Assembly: GCA_029379385.1 (NCBI GenBank)
Contig: CM055611.1
Coordinates: 17,492,062-17,556,061 of the forward strand
Source of the DNA: Quillaja saponaria
Lineage: Eukaryota > Streptophyta > Magnoliopsida > Fabales > Quillajaceae
DNA length: 64,000 nucleotides
Direction of reading: 5' to 3'
The translations under genes were made by a program, and so were the position numbers. Numbering within the stretch: position 1 is the first letter of the stretch; every line of letters begins with the position of its first letter. The notes under the pieces are model-generated. The model searched no databases, was not told the DNA's origin, and saw nothing but the letters and a program-made list of their open reading frames with translations. This document shows, piece after piece, positions 1 to 13,394 of this stretch.

Positions 1-803
1 ATGCCAATATAAAAGCTTATGGTGTTGTCTTTTATACGGAGTTGGATATTATGCAATATTGAGTTATTGAGTGTTTTCCCCAGTGGTGTCCCCTTTCTCA
101 CCTCCTTTCTCTCTCTAAACTCCCTCTTCCCGTTCAATCTCTTATACTCCCTATTCCCCCCTTGGCTCGTCATTACCTTGCTGCCTAATGAACTTTTCTC
201 CCTTTTACTACAAGGGGGAATAATGATGAGTCATAAGATGATGGGTTCTAAATGCTTTTGATACATGTATCTGATAACCATTAAAAAAAAAAGGATAAAT
301 GTTTTAAATGTTCGGTGCATGTGATGCAATGCAATATGGGCAAGGAAGAAGTTTGGCTGCACATCGGATTGTTCTGAGAGTATATATAAAACCAAAAGAA
401 ATGGTGATTTGGAAGTTTGTTTACATATACCCTTTGTCTATAGGGGAAAATGCTGTCCTAGACTTTGATGAGAGAGAGAAAAAGTGTTTCTTTCTCCTGA
501 ACTTGACATTTTATGCAAATGAAGTGACAAAAGCGTCCCATCAGTGACTCAACTGGTTCAAAAACCACTGAGCATCACACTCTGGTTAAGTGTTAGTTGT
601 GTTGCTGCTTTTCTGTTGTATGAGAAGAATTTTTAAAGTACAATTTGTCCCTGCTGATTGACACAAGGTCGGTCTAGATGCATGTTGTTTATCTTCACAT
701 CATGGTACTGTAGTAATCCTGATAAAGCTAGGGATTACATATTTTTTAGTTCAAGTTGGCCTTCATGTCTTGCTTCTGCTGATTGGCCCCTCGCCTTTGT
801 CAG

Positions 804-857
804 GTGATCTTGGAGAAGGCAGATAGAAGCAATATTCCTAACATTGACAACAAAAAA
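804..857 (+). pseudogene. Isolated ATG8-like exon (relic)
   Basis: Eighteen codons bounded by a 3' splice site (CTTTGTCAG) and a 5' splice site (GTAAGC) translate to VILEKADRSNIPNIDNKK. This closely resembles the ATG8 ubiquitin-like autophagy protein segment around V-I-V-E-K-A-x-R-S-D-I-P-D-I-D-K-K-K, and plant ATG8 genes have an intron right after this KKK. The preceding exon and the following exon (normally starting YLVP) were not found on either side. The likeliest reading is a fragment of a duplicated ATG8 gene. A chance resemblance over 18 residues is possible but less likely, given correct splice borders at both ends. Confidence 0.4.
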
Positions 858-1640
858 GTAAGCGCCAGTTTCCTGCCACAAACTGTTTTTTGCCCTGATT
901 TGATTTTGGTTTATGTAATTGATCTAAGCTATATTTATTATTCATCATTGTCAACACCAACATCATCAACATCACAATCAAGAAAGTCAACATCTTTATT
1001 GTAAAAATAGCAAATACTATCATTGAAATTGCAATTTTCATATCTCTTTTAGCACTTGTGCATACTGGGAAAAAAAAAAACAACAGAAAAGCCTTGGGCA
1101 AAAATGAAAACTTATAGCATTGCATTTCGTTTAATTCCTTGTACTTGATTTTGTCAAATGGTCCAAAGATAGAACGGGAATTGGGGAAAATCAAGAAGAA
1201 TGTGGATGCACAAATCAAATTATGTTGAGGTCCTTCACTCTTAAATGTCTATACCTATGGGACAATTTTTTTATGAACACAAAAACATACTAAAATTAGA
1301 ACATAATGATTAGAGAGGGTTGGAGCTTAGCTTTTCTATGTTAACACTGCAGGAGCAGAAGAGTGGATAAAAGGCATATGGATAGCAAATCTACTTTCAC
1401 TGCCATTGGTTTTATGTTTTTTTTTACTGTTCTGATAATTGGCCTGTCTAGAGCAATTCTGGCATGTACTCATTATATATGTTCTTTGATAGTATATTTA
1501 TCTTGTATATAACTTTTACTTGTTATAAGATATGTTGGGTGATCCTAAAAACCTGAAAGCTGGTTCATGGTGCAGTTTGTGGGTAAAGAACCATGAAAAC
1601 AACTCAAAATCGAACGGCCAGACGGATATTAATGTTTCTC

Positions 1641-1643
<3 letters not shown>

Positions 1644-1671
<28 letters not shown>
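1644..1671. repeat. (AT)n microsatellite
   Basis: Uninterrupted AT dinucleotide run of about 14 units in a gene-free stretch. Confidence 0.9.
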
Positions 1672-4501
1672 ATTGAGGCACTTGTGCATTTTGGTACCAA
1701 TGTTCTGGATGAAATGAAAAGTTGCTGGAGTAGTACGGGAATGGATATTCTCTTTGAAAGATTGCCCACGTTTTTCTACTTTACTGGCTTTACAGAATTT
1801 TGATGGTAGATTATTTAATAACAATCTGAATCTTTATTTGTTGATTATGATTTTTATTTTTTGGAATTCATTAAAATTGAGTTATATTAATAGTATTTTT
1901 TTTTAAATGAAATAATTATTTTGATACCAATTCTAAAATTTGTCACTGGTTGCTTTGAGATTTATTTTATTATACTAAACCAATAATAAGTGCACGTACA
2001 AGCCTTTTACCCTTTCTTATTTCCCAAAATTCTCAATATATTTGCAGTTTTTGAGCCACAATCGAATCCCGAAAACACTCGAGCGTTTCTTCATTAGGTA
2101 AGTTGATTTCATGCAACTAAGAATGATTGAATGTCTATTTCTCCACTTGGATATCAAATTGGGTTGAGATTTTGTGAATTATGGATATTGAGAAAAGGCA
2201 GAGGACGAAAGGTAATACCAAGTGACTTTTATTTACATTTGGCATCTGTGTAATCATGGAAGGTAATAACTTGATAGTTGATGGAGTTTCAAAGAGTCAA
2301 GTAATTCAAACACATGATAATACTTGATGAGTTTTCAACCTTTTTGTTTATACAACGACGACGGCAGGCATGTCCAGGAGAGAGACTGTAGGCCCGTTTG
2401 TATTGCGGCATAGGATGTGTGTCCTTGTGGGATGCCTTAGCAGCAGATGCAGGCCATTTGATAAATCTCTGTCAGCGCCTCTCGTGGCATGGGCTACATG
2501 TTAGAGAAGAGGCCAGGGGTATTTCTTAGATGCGTGTACTAGTGTTTGCGGTCTCATCATTTTTATTTTTTTTTCATTTTATGCCTCTCATCTTTTAGTT
2601 TTATTCTATCTTCATCCATCTATAACTAAATTTTTAACAACTCAAACACACTAAAATTGAATATATATATTTTTTATAATTGACATCTAATTTATAATCG
2701 TGATCACAAATTACAATTTTAATCAATTTAAACACAACAACAATAAAATGAGACTGAGATCCTGATTCTTATCATATTATTAATTTAAAGATCCTCTATT
2801 GACTATTTTGGTCATTGTTTGAAGGCTTTATTTTGTTAATTGAAATATCTTTTAAGTTGAACAAATAATTAGTTGATAATTGGTCTACTATGAGCAGCAA
2901 CTAGCAAGGGATGGTTTTGGCGGCTAAATGACAATCATAACCACGTGGCAACTGAATGTCTCACATGGGAAGTGTGTGCCATTTATATTGTTTTGCCGGT
3001 ATTGACAGTTAGGACACTCTTATATGTATCCGCCAAACAGACAACAAAGGTGTGGCCCATCTATCTTTGTCTATTGTCCCCACAATTCCTCACTTTTCAA
3101 TTCCCTCTTTTGTAGGTCCCACGCGTTTATTGTTGAACACATGGGTCCTACTTTCATTAACAACATGTCAGCCTATTCTCACAATATCACAATTTTGATT
3201 CAAACCATGCAATTGCCGATGACATGAGTTGTATTTTATCGAAGTATATGTATTAATTTCATATACTTCTTAGACCCCCTCAAATTCTCGTCAATGTAAA
3301 TGTATGCATATTAAGCAATATCAATAAAAAATTATTCCCGATTTTATGGTATTATTACTGTGAGATTAATGTCTCAAATTTTCTATTTATTACAACACTC
3401 AATTCTTGATAATGATATTTATTATGACAGCTTAGCAGGATCTTAATATGTCTGCAATTTCTGTTTTTTCAATCTCCAGATTTGTAAAGTTTCCATGAAT
3501 GTTTACTTTTAGCTATTAATCCTGACACACATATTTCTGGAGACCCCTCTGTTTTGATTGACAATAAGGCTGCTGCTAGCTTCTTCATGAAAATGAGACA
3601 AACAAAATTCTCAGGGTTTTATTGTGTCAATCCCATGGCAAACAACTTCCTGAAAAACATTGATCTAGCTAGCCATACATAAGACTAGCTAGCCACATCA
3701 TACGTTTTCTCAGAACTTGCCAAACTCAACCGAATTCAAAAATGTCATGCCCACAATTCCCTAAACTATTTGATTTTATAATAATAACTGCATTTCTCAT
3801 ACTCATTGCATTTGGGGTTGGGGGACATAAAAGTCAATATAAACTCTTAGTGATATTAAGCACCTAATCAACCCAAAAAGGGTTCTTACTTTTCACAGTT
3901 AGCTAGTATAATATTCTAGACAACTTTTCAGTTTTATAAAAAGGCAGGCAAGGGCAAGGAACAAGATCAGGGAAAAATCCATTCAAGTAGAGAACCCTTA
4001 CATAAACGACAACCAATGGAGTTCCTTGGTATAAACAATTAGGGAGGCACCAACATTGTTGACCTTGTTTTATGTTTCACTTTTCCATAGTTTCCTATTA
4101 ACGTTGTGCTATTTTTCTGGCAAAATCTCTATTTTGGACTCTCTTATCTTTCTCTTTCCCTTATATCTCAGACGAAGGGTCTTAGCTGCTTCTCTTTCCC
4201 TGTCTTGGGACCCATTAGATTGAATTTTATGTCTAGAGTTAAGATACAAACAGGGCCATATCCCATATCTTCATTTTTGCTTCACTTACTTTTTTAGTCC
4301 ATATAACTCCATGTTCTGCAAGAGAACCTCTTAATTACTTCTCCTAAAGTTATTGCATTTAATGCTTCATTTGTCTATTTATAATACTTCAAGTCTTCAA
4401 CTTCCACTACCATATTCATCATCACTGCTGCATTCCTCAACACAGAACACAGTTTTCCTTCCCAACCATTCCTAAAGTTTACCATACACTGTCCTACAAA
4501 T

Positions 4502-5056
4502 ATGCCATTCACGTCTTGTTTCCTTTTCCTTTTCTTTATGTGCATTTCATTGCATGCATGTAATGCCACTGCCAGGCATCTTTGCAGTGCTTTTGATAAG
4601 AATCTGCACAAGGAAATCAACTTTTCAATAAAGGTTAGTACAGAAATACTCAATTTTGATCTTTTACATATTTTCATGCTTTTGTTTACTTGCACATAAC
4701 ATTATCATTTATTATTTGTGCAGATTGGTGAGATAAAGGGCTTCAATTCCTTATCAAAGCAACATGGTGTGAAACATAGAGATCATAACAACAATGAGGA
4801 CATCACTCATCGCTTGCAGCTTGCTAACGCTAATGAAAAGATGATAGAAGACACGAAAAGCACCAAGGCGGTGCATAACAGGGCAAAGAAAGTTGACGGA
4901 ATTAAAAGGAGTACATCAGGTGCTTTGAAAAGTAGTCATGATCAATCTCTAGTATCAGTGTCTTGGAGGGTGCCTTACCAGAAACCTGGAGAGAAAAATC
5001 CTGCGTTTAACTTGGACTACTCACCACCAAAGACTCATCCTCCTTCACACAACTGA
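4502..5056 (+). CDS. RGF/GLV/CLEL secreted peptide hormone precursor
   Basis: Exons 4502-4633 and 4724-5056, phase-0 intron (AAG|GTTAGT ... TTGTGCAG|ATT), 154 aa. Residues 1-24 form a signal peptide (hydrophobic core FLFLFFMCISL). The middle is hydrophilic and Lys/Asn/His-rich, as in prepropeptides, and the protein ends in DYSPPKTHPPSHN (residues 142-154, bases 5015-5053) directly before the stop. That end fits the root meristem growth factor / GOLVEN / CLE-like family: Asp-Tyr for tyrosine sulfation, a central proline that can be hydroxylated, and a terminal His-Asn. Family members are secreted, processed and sulfated, and signal through RGFR/RGI receptor kinases in root meristem maintenance and gravitropism. 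The start is the only ATG that gives a signal peptide. Which family member it represents is not resolved. Confidence 0.85.
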
Positions 5057-8000
5057 TCAAATACAAGTACCATTTTTCTTGACGGTCTCTATGATCAGCT
5101 ATATATATATATAGATCATGTTCTCTAACAAGGATATGTTGAAAAACTTGCAGGGCCTAGCTCTTAATGTACTCCTACCTAGGGTTCAATACCCTCATAT
5201 TTCAGTAGTTTTGGCAGCATATATGACTATATATATAGAGAAACTTATATATATGAGTATGTAGACTGTTCGATTTTGAAATAGTTAACCAGCTAGGCCT
5301 TTATTGATCTTTTTTTTAATGTAAATGACTTTTTCTGATCACAATATGTATTAATTTCCACTTAGTTTTGTTTATTCATCTAGTTCTTTACATAATGCAT
5401 GATCATATTAATGTCATATTTCATAATTCTCTCTCCTTCTCTTCTCCTCCTCCTTGTTATGAATTATGATATACAATTGTTATATATGTTGCAGCTGGCT
5501 GAGTGAAGAATGTGAGATATGATAAGTTTGTTTTATTTTCTGTGTTTATTATGTGTTAGACCATGAATGTATTGCAAATTAAATGTGCTGGTATTGACCA
5601 TTGTGTGCATGTAATTATACTAAAAGGCCGGCTTTGATTTATGAAGATCATGAAGTGATGCAGATCCACATTAATGCTAATTAACTTCATTAGTCAATAA
5701 ATTCATCTTTTTTGTGAGAGTGTGATATAAAAGCTTATAAATATAATATTATTCATGCACCTAAAATGGAAATGAAAGTATACATGAAACTGTACATAAT
5801 TGTTGCATTATAAGCACCATGATTTCATTGATCATATTTAACTTCATTAATAATCCTTTTTTGTAATAAATATTCATTGCAGATATTTTTGCAGTTATGT
5901 GCTAACTTTGGTGGTTGCTATTTTTCAATTTTGAGTTTAGTTTTTGAAGTGATATGTCATCTATTCTTGCCCGGAAAGTTTAATTTAGATCAGCAGGATG
6001 ATATTGTCTGGTTAGAGGAACCTCTCTTTTGTTTTGTGGATTCCCTTCATATCGATGTTATGATCTGATTTTTAATGAATGTCCATTAATTTTTATAAAT
6101 TAAAAAAAAAAAAAATTCTTCCTAATATAACAAATAAATTATGTTTTTCATGGTGCATACATTTGACTAAAATACAAGACTTCTATTGTGGGATAAGGGT
6201 CACAGCAATTTTTTTAAGCATGTATAATTTGATATAAAAAGTGCTTAATTTGAAGTCTAATTAAGCAATTTAAAAAAACAAAAAAAAACTAATTTGGTGT
6301 TATTACGTGCATAAAACAACATGAAAGCCATATTTAGTGAGAAATGCATCCCATGTAGAGCCTACTCAATTCCTACATACAAACTTTATACACAAAATAA
6401 TTTGTAACATAAATTAATTAAATTATTCCACATAAAAATAGGCTGGGACTAGTTACACAAAACAAAATTGCTCGGTTTGTTCCGTGCACAACTTCTACGA
6501 ATAGAAAAAGTGAGTGGTGTTCAACATGAGACCTACTAATTTGTTTTTGCACACTAGTACACGACCAAAAAAAAAAAAAAAAGCTCTCCCTTAAAAATAT
6601 AACTAGTTCATATTTCACTTGATAAGTTTTCTTTTGGACACAAATTTGACCTACTGTTACCATCCAAGCTTGCACCAATTGTCTTGTGACACTAAGTTCA
6701 TGATAAAGGTAGTTTGTCATAGGATAATTTTGTAATTTAGGTGACTAATAAATTTATGTTAATTGAAAAAAAAATGATATCTTCTCCCGAGGGGACTTTG
6801 TTGGCAGCATGCTCTTTAGGAAGGAGGTGACTAGTAACTTAAAATTACTTTACTTGATTACTTTTGTTTACGAACTTTAATTGTAGGACTTCCTCGGTAT
6901 TGTTTGCAAGCTTCTACACCAAGTACAACTAGTGAGAAATTCGAGTCACATTCTCACAAATTATGTGATATTTTTCTAGTTGTTTACTTCTTTACAAAGT
7001 TCTTTGATGCTGCATATAGCCTTGAGGCCAGTAGAGACCCAAGGGACATTCAATAAGTTGACTTGTTACCTACAAGAAGATAACAAGTGTTACAGTGTTA
7101 GCAAAGTTAGCAATTGGTATCATAGTCACTTTAGGGTACTAGCTAGCATGTGGACACTGATGACAGTGGATCCTTAATTGAGTGGGGGTGATATGACGGC
7201 CATATAGAGCAGTCTCTCATCGACTGTGTACTATATAGAATGATCTAGGGAATATAAATGTTCATCTTTCCTCTTTATTATATGCGTTTTGGGAGGTCAC
7301 ATGAATCTCTTTAAGAACAAATTCATTAGTCCAAAACAGACAATATCTGACATGGGCCTGTGAAACCTCACATCCTTTTATATGATTTGTCACCAAAACA
7401 TGATTTTTTGATAAGCAAAATTAAAACTTGCAGATTTAGTAACAAGGTAGTATATTTTAGAGAAATGGTGGGTAAAGGACATCTCATTTGTTGGTCCATA
7501 CTTTTTAAGAGACATAAGATGCAACAATTTCAATTATGTCTCCCAGTTAAAGAAGCAAATCAAGTGATACTCAAAATCCCAATAAAATGAATTGGGATTG
7601 GCATCAAGAATTGAATCTGAACCCTTCTTTTCAAAACAAAAACAAACATCCCCAAATTCGAATCCTTTAACAATGGTAGCAACAACGTGAATGTGTCACT
7701 TTCCAATGTGGGTGGAAGGCCATTTGGCTCTCAAAATTACTCAGCCAGCCTTGTTGAACTGTGTTTTTAAGGTATAATTATAAATTACACGGAAAATCAT
7801 ATCTTCCAGATTTTATCTTTCAAGGAAAGACCACATGCAGTCATATGGGACATCCTTTATGTATAACTATAATAGGAGGTTAAAAATATGAAGGTTAAGT
7901 GATACATAGAAATAATATTAAGATTAATATGTTTTAAAAAAAACTAGATGCAAGTAAAGCTTTAATCTTTTGAAAATTAATCATATATATTAGTACTAGA

Positions 8001-10172
8001 TTAAACATTAATACAAACTTACGAGGCGTGATTCAAGTGATAAGACTATGTTTGAGCTCATCGGTTGGAAGAATCTCTGTAATATCAATAGTTTGAGTTC
8101 GCAGGAAAACACTTGTAGAGAGAGATAGTTAGCATGAAGTCCGAATGATTTCAAGTTTAGACCCAAAGAGTATGGGAATAATTATACATACTCTTTATTT
8201 CTTTTCTACTCTATATAATTATTACATTAAGTTACTAATAAAATATCAGTTATAATATATACAAAGAAAAAAGAACTACATTTAAATCATTTAATTGTCC
8301 AGACCTTGCAGAGTTTTAAAAAACATCATTCATCTACTTCAATTTGTATTTTCATGAACAAAAGTCCATATACACAACATACATCACACGATAATATCAC
8401 TTTCCATATAGTGATTACCTTCCAAAATGGAAATTACTAGACTATATTGTACGTATTGATTTTATCATAAAAATAAAATATTAAAAAAAAAACAATAACC
8501 AAAATATCCCTTACATTAGAAAAATAGAAACAAAAAATACATAAATATAAATGTGTCATTGACATGAAGGAGGCTAGTGGTAAAAAATGTATGATTTCTT
8601 TTATTAACTTCTAGAATTTGAATCTCTTTAGAGATCAAGGTTGTAGGGAGTAATTAAAATCCTTATTAATTTTTTAGTTCCGGTGTAAATAATTTATTTT
8701 TGATTGGATTAGAAAAGTGATAAATTAAAGTATGCTTAAGTTGATTTAGATACACCTGACAACTAAAGTGAAAAAAAAAAAAAAAACTCATTACTATATA
8801 TATATATATTTATATTATAACCTAATTAATTATTATCATCCAATTTCATTGGACAAATGTAAACATAAAGAATTACTAATTAAATTAAGAGAAGAATATA
8901 CAAAACCAAGCCAGAATGCATTAAAAATTTGCGTTTATTGTAGAGTTGCTTTACTATTGTGCCCAATAAGAAATTGTTTAACCTCTTTTAAACTAGTATT
9001 TGAGAGATTAAAGTATCCCTTCTTTTTGTGAAGGACCTTTAACCTCCTTAACCTATAACCTTTAAGCCACTGTTTTACCAAACACACTTAAAGCACTCTA
9101 AACTCTGAAGGCTTTATTCCTTAAAGTTTGATCTCTCTTAACCTCGTACCAAACACACCATAAAGCTTAAATAGTATATTTAACAATATTATACGAAGGA
9201 TACATGGTTTGGACGATTTGTTATTTTTCCACATGTAGTTTATTTGTAGTTTTCGCTGTAATTTAGTCATTCTTATATATTACATGAAATACAAGTGGAT
9301 TAGTCTCCATTCTTCATTGAATGCGAATTATAATCCTGAAGACATCTTATACATATAAGATTTGCTCTAGTCTGAGTCTATAATCAAAATTAAGACTGAA
9401 TTAGGATTCACGTATGAGAAATTTTTTTGGACTAATTTAGGACTAAGGGATCAGGCATGAGGTTCCCTTTATATGGTTTTTATGGACAAAAATGATTTAG
9501 GAAAATCACATGTGAATAATTTGATAATGCGATAGTCACATATAGGTGAACTAAAAAATATTATCGCTTTGAAAATAAGAGAAAAACCATGTAATTTCAA
9601 TAAAATTCCAGAGAAGTTGGGGTAATTTAATCATTTTTCTACAGGCTCTACACTTTTTTCTTCTTTTTTTTTTTTTTACGTAGGCAATTTGTTGTATGAT
9701 TAGTGCATATTCCTAAACAACTGTTAAATTTGTTCAGAAACATAATTCATTGTTTGCTTTGGCTTCTGCATCTGCCGTTTTGGGTTCTAATTCTTCTCTA
9801 GCTTGTGTGCAGAATAATAAAAACTAGGCAATACCAGAAATGACAACTATTGTAAATTGGTTAGTCTAGCAAAATTTGTTTCATGCTGCAATCTTTATAC
9901 TGTAATGGTCCTTTCAAATATTCACAACAGAAAAGAATACCCTCATCTTGTCATGCATTGCAGGTAATACAGCTCCACTGCATAAAAGATGTGCAATTGC
10001 AGTTAAATGCTTTCACTGTCTAAACTTCTACAGCTCTACTCTGATATATGCAAAACTTTGGAAGGATGCTTCACCCTTTAGAGCTTCCACAAGAATTGGC
10101 AAAGTTGGACTTTGCAGAACCATAAGTCGATTATTTTGGGAGTGTCCAGAAAGTACTGATGAATTTGTTCCC
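5057..10172. other. Gene-free region between peptide gene and NRAMP gene
   Basis: The first ~500 bases are probably 3' UTR and flank of the peptide gene. The rest is AT-rich with A/T homopolymers, AT microsatellites (8797-8812) and dispersed-repeat debris. About 9945-10172 is probably NRAMP 3' UTR. Open frames at 5877-6068, 6418-6720, 6980-7177 and 7360-7590 resemble no known family and lack convincing start or splice context. Confidence 0.45.
9020..9165. repeat. Dispersed transposon end, shared with 24.8 kb
   Basis: The segment with GACCTTTAACCTCC... and ...CCAAACACACC resembles 24837-24952 (GATCTTTAATCTCC ... CCAAACACACC). Both end in a motif (GGTGTGTTTGGTA on the opposite strand) typical of DNA-transposon terminal inverted repeats. 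Probably related MITE fragments. Confidence 0.35.
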
Positions 10173-13100
10173 TCATCCATTAAAAGAAAACCCCTTGGAA
10201 GTTAGGATATCCCGAGCATACGAAAGAGCACCACTATGTGAAACTAGATATACAATGAAAGCTATATATGCAGCTGAGAAGGCACAGACCACAACACCAA
10301 ACAGCAGTCCTTTCACTTCATTAAGGAAGAAATCAAACAGCACATATCCATTGATCACTATTACTAGGGCAACTACACTGCATGCCATCATCTACAACAC
10401 AAAATTGGCAAAATATTAGAGATGAAATTAAGATGATATATCAAATCAGAAGCCATTGTATGAGACATTCCATCAAGTTCACATTGTTATTTTGCTTATT
10501 CATTCTTTACATAGGTATTGAATTTTAATATGCCCTCTAAAGATAGTTACTGAGAAGAAGATCTATAAATTAAGCCAAAGAAACCTTGAGACATAAGAAA
10601 AATATACAATTATAATTATGCATCTCTATTTCTACCTTGTACACTTAAAGGTGAAAGTTTCAAAGAAATTCTGCTGGACACTAACAATCTTAAGATAGAT
10701 GTTTTTTTGGTTGATAATTCAACATGATATCCTGTCTTTGTTGTGGTTTAATTTGTGTTGTGCTCACATGAGTCAGGTAGTTGGTAACTAAAGCTCAGTC
10801 GGGCCACTTCTACTTTCTAAAGGTTTAACCTTTCGGGACAAGCAAATAACTAAAAGATTCAAGACGACTTCCAACCATGATCATTGCAGGTACTAGATAA
10901 TGGTTTTAGTATCCTACAATAATTCATTTACGAAATAAAATAATAATGAGAAAACAACTCACCTGGAGAAGAGGCCCAATCTTAAAGCTCCCCATGATCT
11001 GCTCTTTCGATACCAATGTAAGGAGGGGAATAAGAGCAAAAGGAATCTGCATTGCCTGTAGCACATTCAGCCATTCATTCAAAATATCTAATGAAGCTTC
11101 TGATGTATTAAACACTACTGCTACAATCATAGTGGGCACAATTGCAAAACTACGGGTGATCAATGAACTCATCCAAGTCTCCACACGGAGGTCCAGGAAT
11201 CCCGCCATTATGAACTGCCCAGCATATGTGCCAGTAATGGTGCTACTCTGTCCAGCTGCCAATAATCCTATTCCCCATATGTAAAGGATTGGAAAGAGTC
11301 CTCCTCCATACTTCTCCTCAAGATAGTGCCCTGCATTCACTAGTCCTATGCTATCGGCCTGATTAGTACCATAAAACCCCTTGGCAAAAACAGACGTCAC
11401 AAATAAATTGATAATAAAGCAGATTGACAGTGCAACCGATGACTCCATTGAGTAGTAGTTGAGAGCCTCTTGAACCTGGCCTTTCTTACTGGGATCAATC
11501 TTCCTCAACTGTACCAAGGCAGAATGGAGGAACACATTGTGAGGTGTTATGACACAACCCACAACTCCTACAGCCTGTTGAATTGATTTTCTTTTAAGTC
11601 TTGGAACCAAAATACCTACAATGAGAATCAACATTTTTAAGCCCATGAGCATGGCAGGGATATTAATAATACCTTTGCATCATATGATCAAACAAAAGTC
11701 TTACCCATTAGAAGTTCCTCCCCACTAGGCTTTGCGTCATTAAACATCCAGGCAAAAGCAAGAGCCATAGTTGCTATGAGAACTGCAAAAAGAGCTTCCA
11801 ACTTCCTCATTCCGTAGTTTTCAAGAAATAAAAAGATAAAACTGTGCAACAAGAGAGAGAAATAAAACAGAGTTAAACATGATAAACCATCATTTCTCAG
11901 AATAATATTTTCAAGATCCTACAGCTGCTCCAAATGAATATCAATAAATCCCTGAATCTGAATTCCTAAAGTAGTTCAATTCTTAAAAACTATGGTGATC
12001 AAAGGCATTAATATGTTGTGTGCCTCAATGGAGTGACAGAGCCACGTCAAGGTATTACCGTATTAGAAAATAAGTAGAAGCCCAAAGAAGGAGGATGAGC
12101 CTACCAAGGCTGGATCCATGGACTCAGCTTATGCATATTCAATAAGATTTGGCTTGACCATTGACATAATTATGGTTTTTCACTCCCTTCACCAATTCCA
12201 CTATGATTGCATCACCTTTGCCAAGTATAATATTGAACTCTAGAGAGAAGGAGATTGAGAGAGAGAATCAGATGCTACTACATTAGAAAATGGAACAGTT
12301 CACTGTAAAGATCTGGAGAAAGCTTTGTGATCAGTGGGTAAACTTGCTACAAACATGCTTTGTCCAAACATCACGATTTCACACAAGATATTGTAAGAAG
12401 TAGTATCACAATAATCTACATCACCTTAGCTATCCTTCTAGTAAAATCTTCCTACTATAAAACTAATACTTTTGCATCCCATTATACATGAATCCTATTC
12501 ATGCCATGGTTATGAGCTTTAATTAATAATTTTCTCAAACTTTTCAATTCACGCTAACCAAGAGTAGCCTTAATGCAGAACTTGCAATTCTAATCCATAA
12601 AAGAAAACTTTATATAAATCTACAAAAAAATATCCTCATATTTTTAAAATCCAAACAATCAAACCAAGCATTTAAAACTACAATATTATTTGTTAACAAT
12701 ATGTCTCATGTTTCATTTGATAAACCAAGCAACACAACAGTGAAAACAAAACTTTTCCTATAAGAAGAATAATATATATATATGCAAATGCCTACCAATC
12801 CAATGACGTGATTATGACTCCAGCCCAAATGGGCACCACACCATGGCTCAGAATTTGGATAGCTATGGCACTTCCAACGACCTCTTGTACATCAGCAGCA
12901 GTCAATGCTAGCTCCGTCATTAACCACAGCGCGTATCTTGCCCAATTCGAATACTCCTCCCTACACAGCTCCGCCAGGTTCCGTCCCGAGGCGACCCCGA
13001 TCCTTGCAGATAGTAGCTGAATCAACAAACCCATAATTGTTGACCACAACAACAACCAAAGCAGCGAATACCCAGCAATGGCACCCGCTTGAAGATCCCC

Positions 13101-13394
13101 TTCTATATTTCCAGGATCTAAAAATGCAATGCTCATTAACAATCCAGGTCCGGAAAATAGCCAAAGCTTCTTCCATGAAAAAGGCGGCACCGTCGACAAG
13201 TCCCCGACTTCCTCTGCCAAAGAGTCCAAATATAATATCTCGATTTTGTCTCGCGCTTCATATGCAACCTCATCTTCGTCTTCGGACAATAACGACGACG
13301 TTGTTTGTGGCTGAGAACGGGATTGTAATAGCAGATTTGCTTCTTCATTTGACTGTTCCCCTGGTGACTGAATAATCCTTGATTGAAATTCCAT
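10173..13394 (-). CDS. NRAMP2: NRAMP2-type divalent metal transporter
   Basis: Four exons on the minus strand: 13394-12796, 11841-11705, 11615-10963, 10391-10173. All introns are GT-AG with matching phases (2, 1, 0), giving 535 aa, close to Arabidopsis NRAMP2. NRAMP proteins are proton-coupled Mn2+/Fe2+ transporters; NRAMP2 acts in manganese supply from the trans-Golgi network. TM1 carries DPGN at 93-96 (metal-binding Asp and Asn), and the family signature [14 protein letters not shown] is intact. The N-terminal tail has an acidic dileucine sorting motif (EEANLL, residues 17-22). FNTSEASLD and LFGVVVC favour the NRAMP2 subgroup over NRAMP3/4. Oddity: TM6 reads ITPHN with Thr at residue 269 (codon 11547-11545), where the family has Met as a metal ligand. 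No stop or frameshift was found. Confidence 0.92.

Larger units (their letters stand above)
1..4373. other. Left intergenic region, no complete gene
   Basis: No complete gene is seen. It holds a single ATG8-like exon relic (804-857), an AT microsatellite (about 1644-1671) and a short, relatively GC-rich patch at about 2365-2550. That patch begins with GGCCCGTTTG, which resembles a DNA-transposon end, but no partner end was found. Short open frames near 19-261, 308-547 and 3024-3227 show no recognisable protein family and no splice context. The stretch 4300-4400 is probably the promoter of the peptide gene that follows, with a TATTTATAAT stretch near 4375-4385. Confidence 0.5.

Noticed and set aside
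838..1218. 126-codon minus-strand frame
   Set aside because: Low-complexity hydrophobic and Met-rich reading of AT-rich DNA, with no family resemblance or conserved start context.
2365..2550. GC-richer patch starting GGCCCGTTTG as a transposon
   Set aside because: Only one possible terminal repeat is visible; no inverted partner or target duplication was found.
10946..11284. 112-codon plus-strand frame opposite NRAMP exon 3
   Set aside because: Antisense of a highly conserved transporter exon; no independent evidence.
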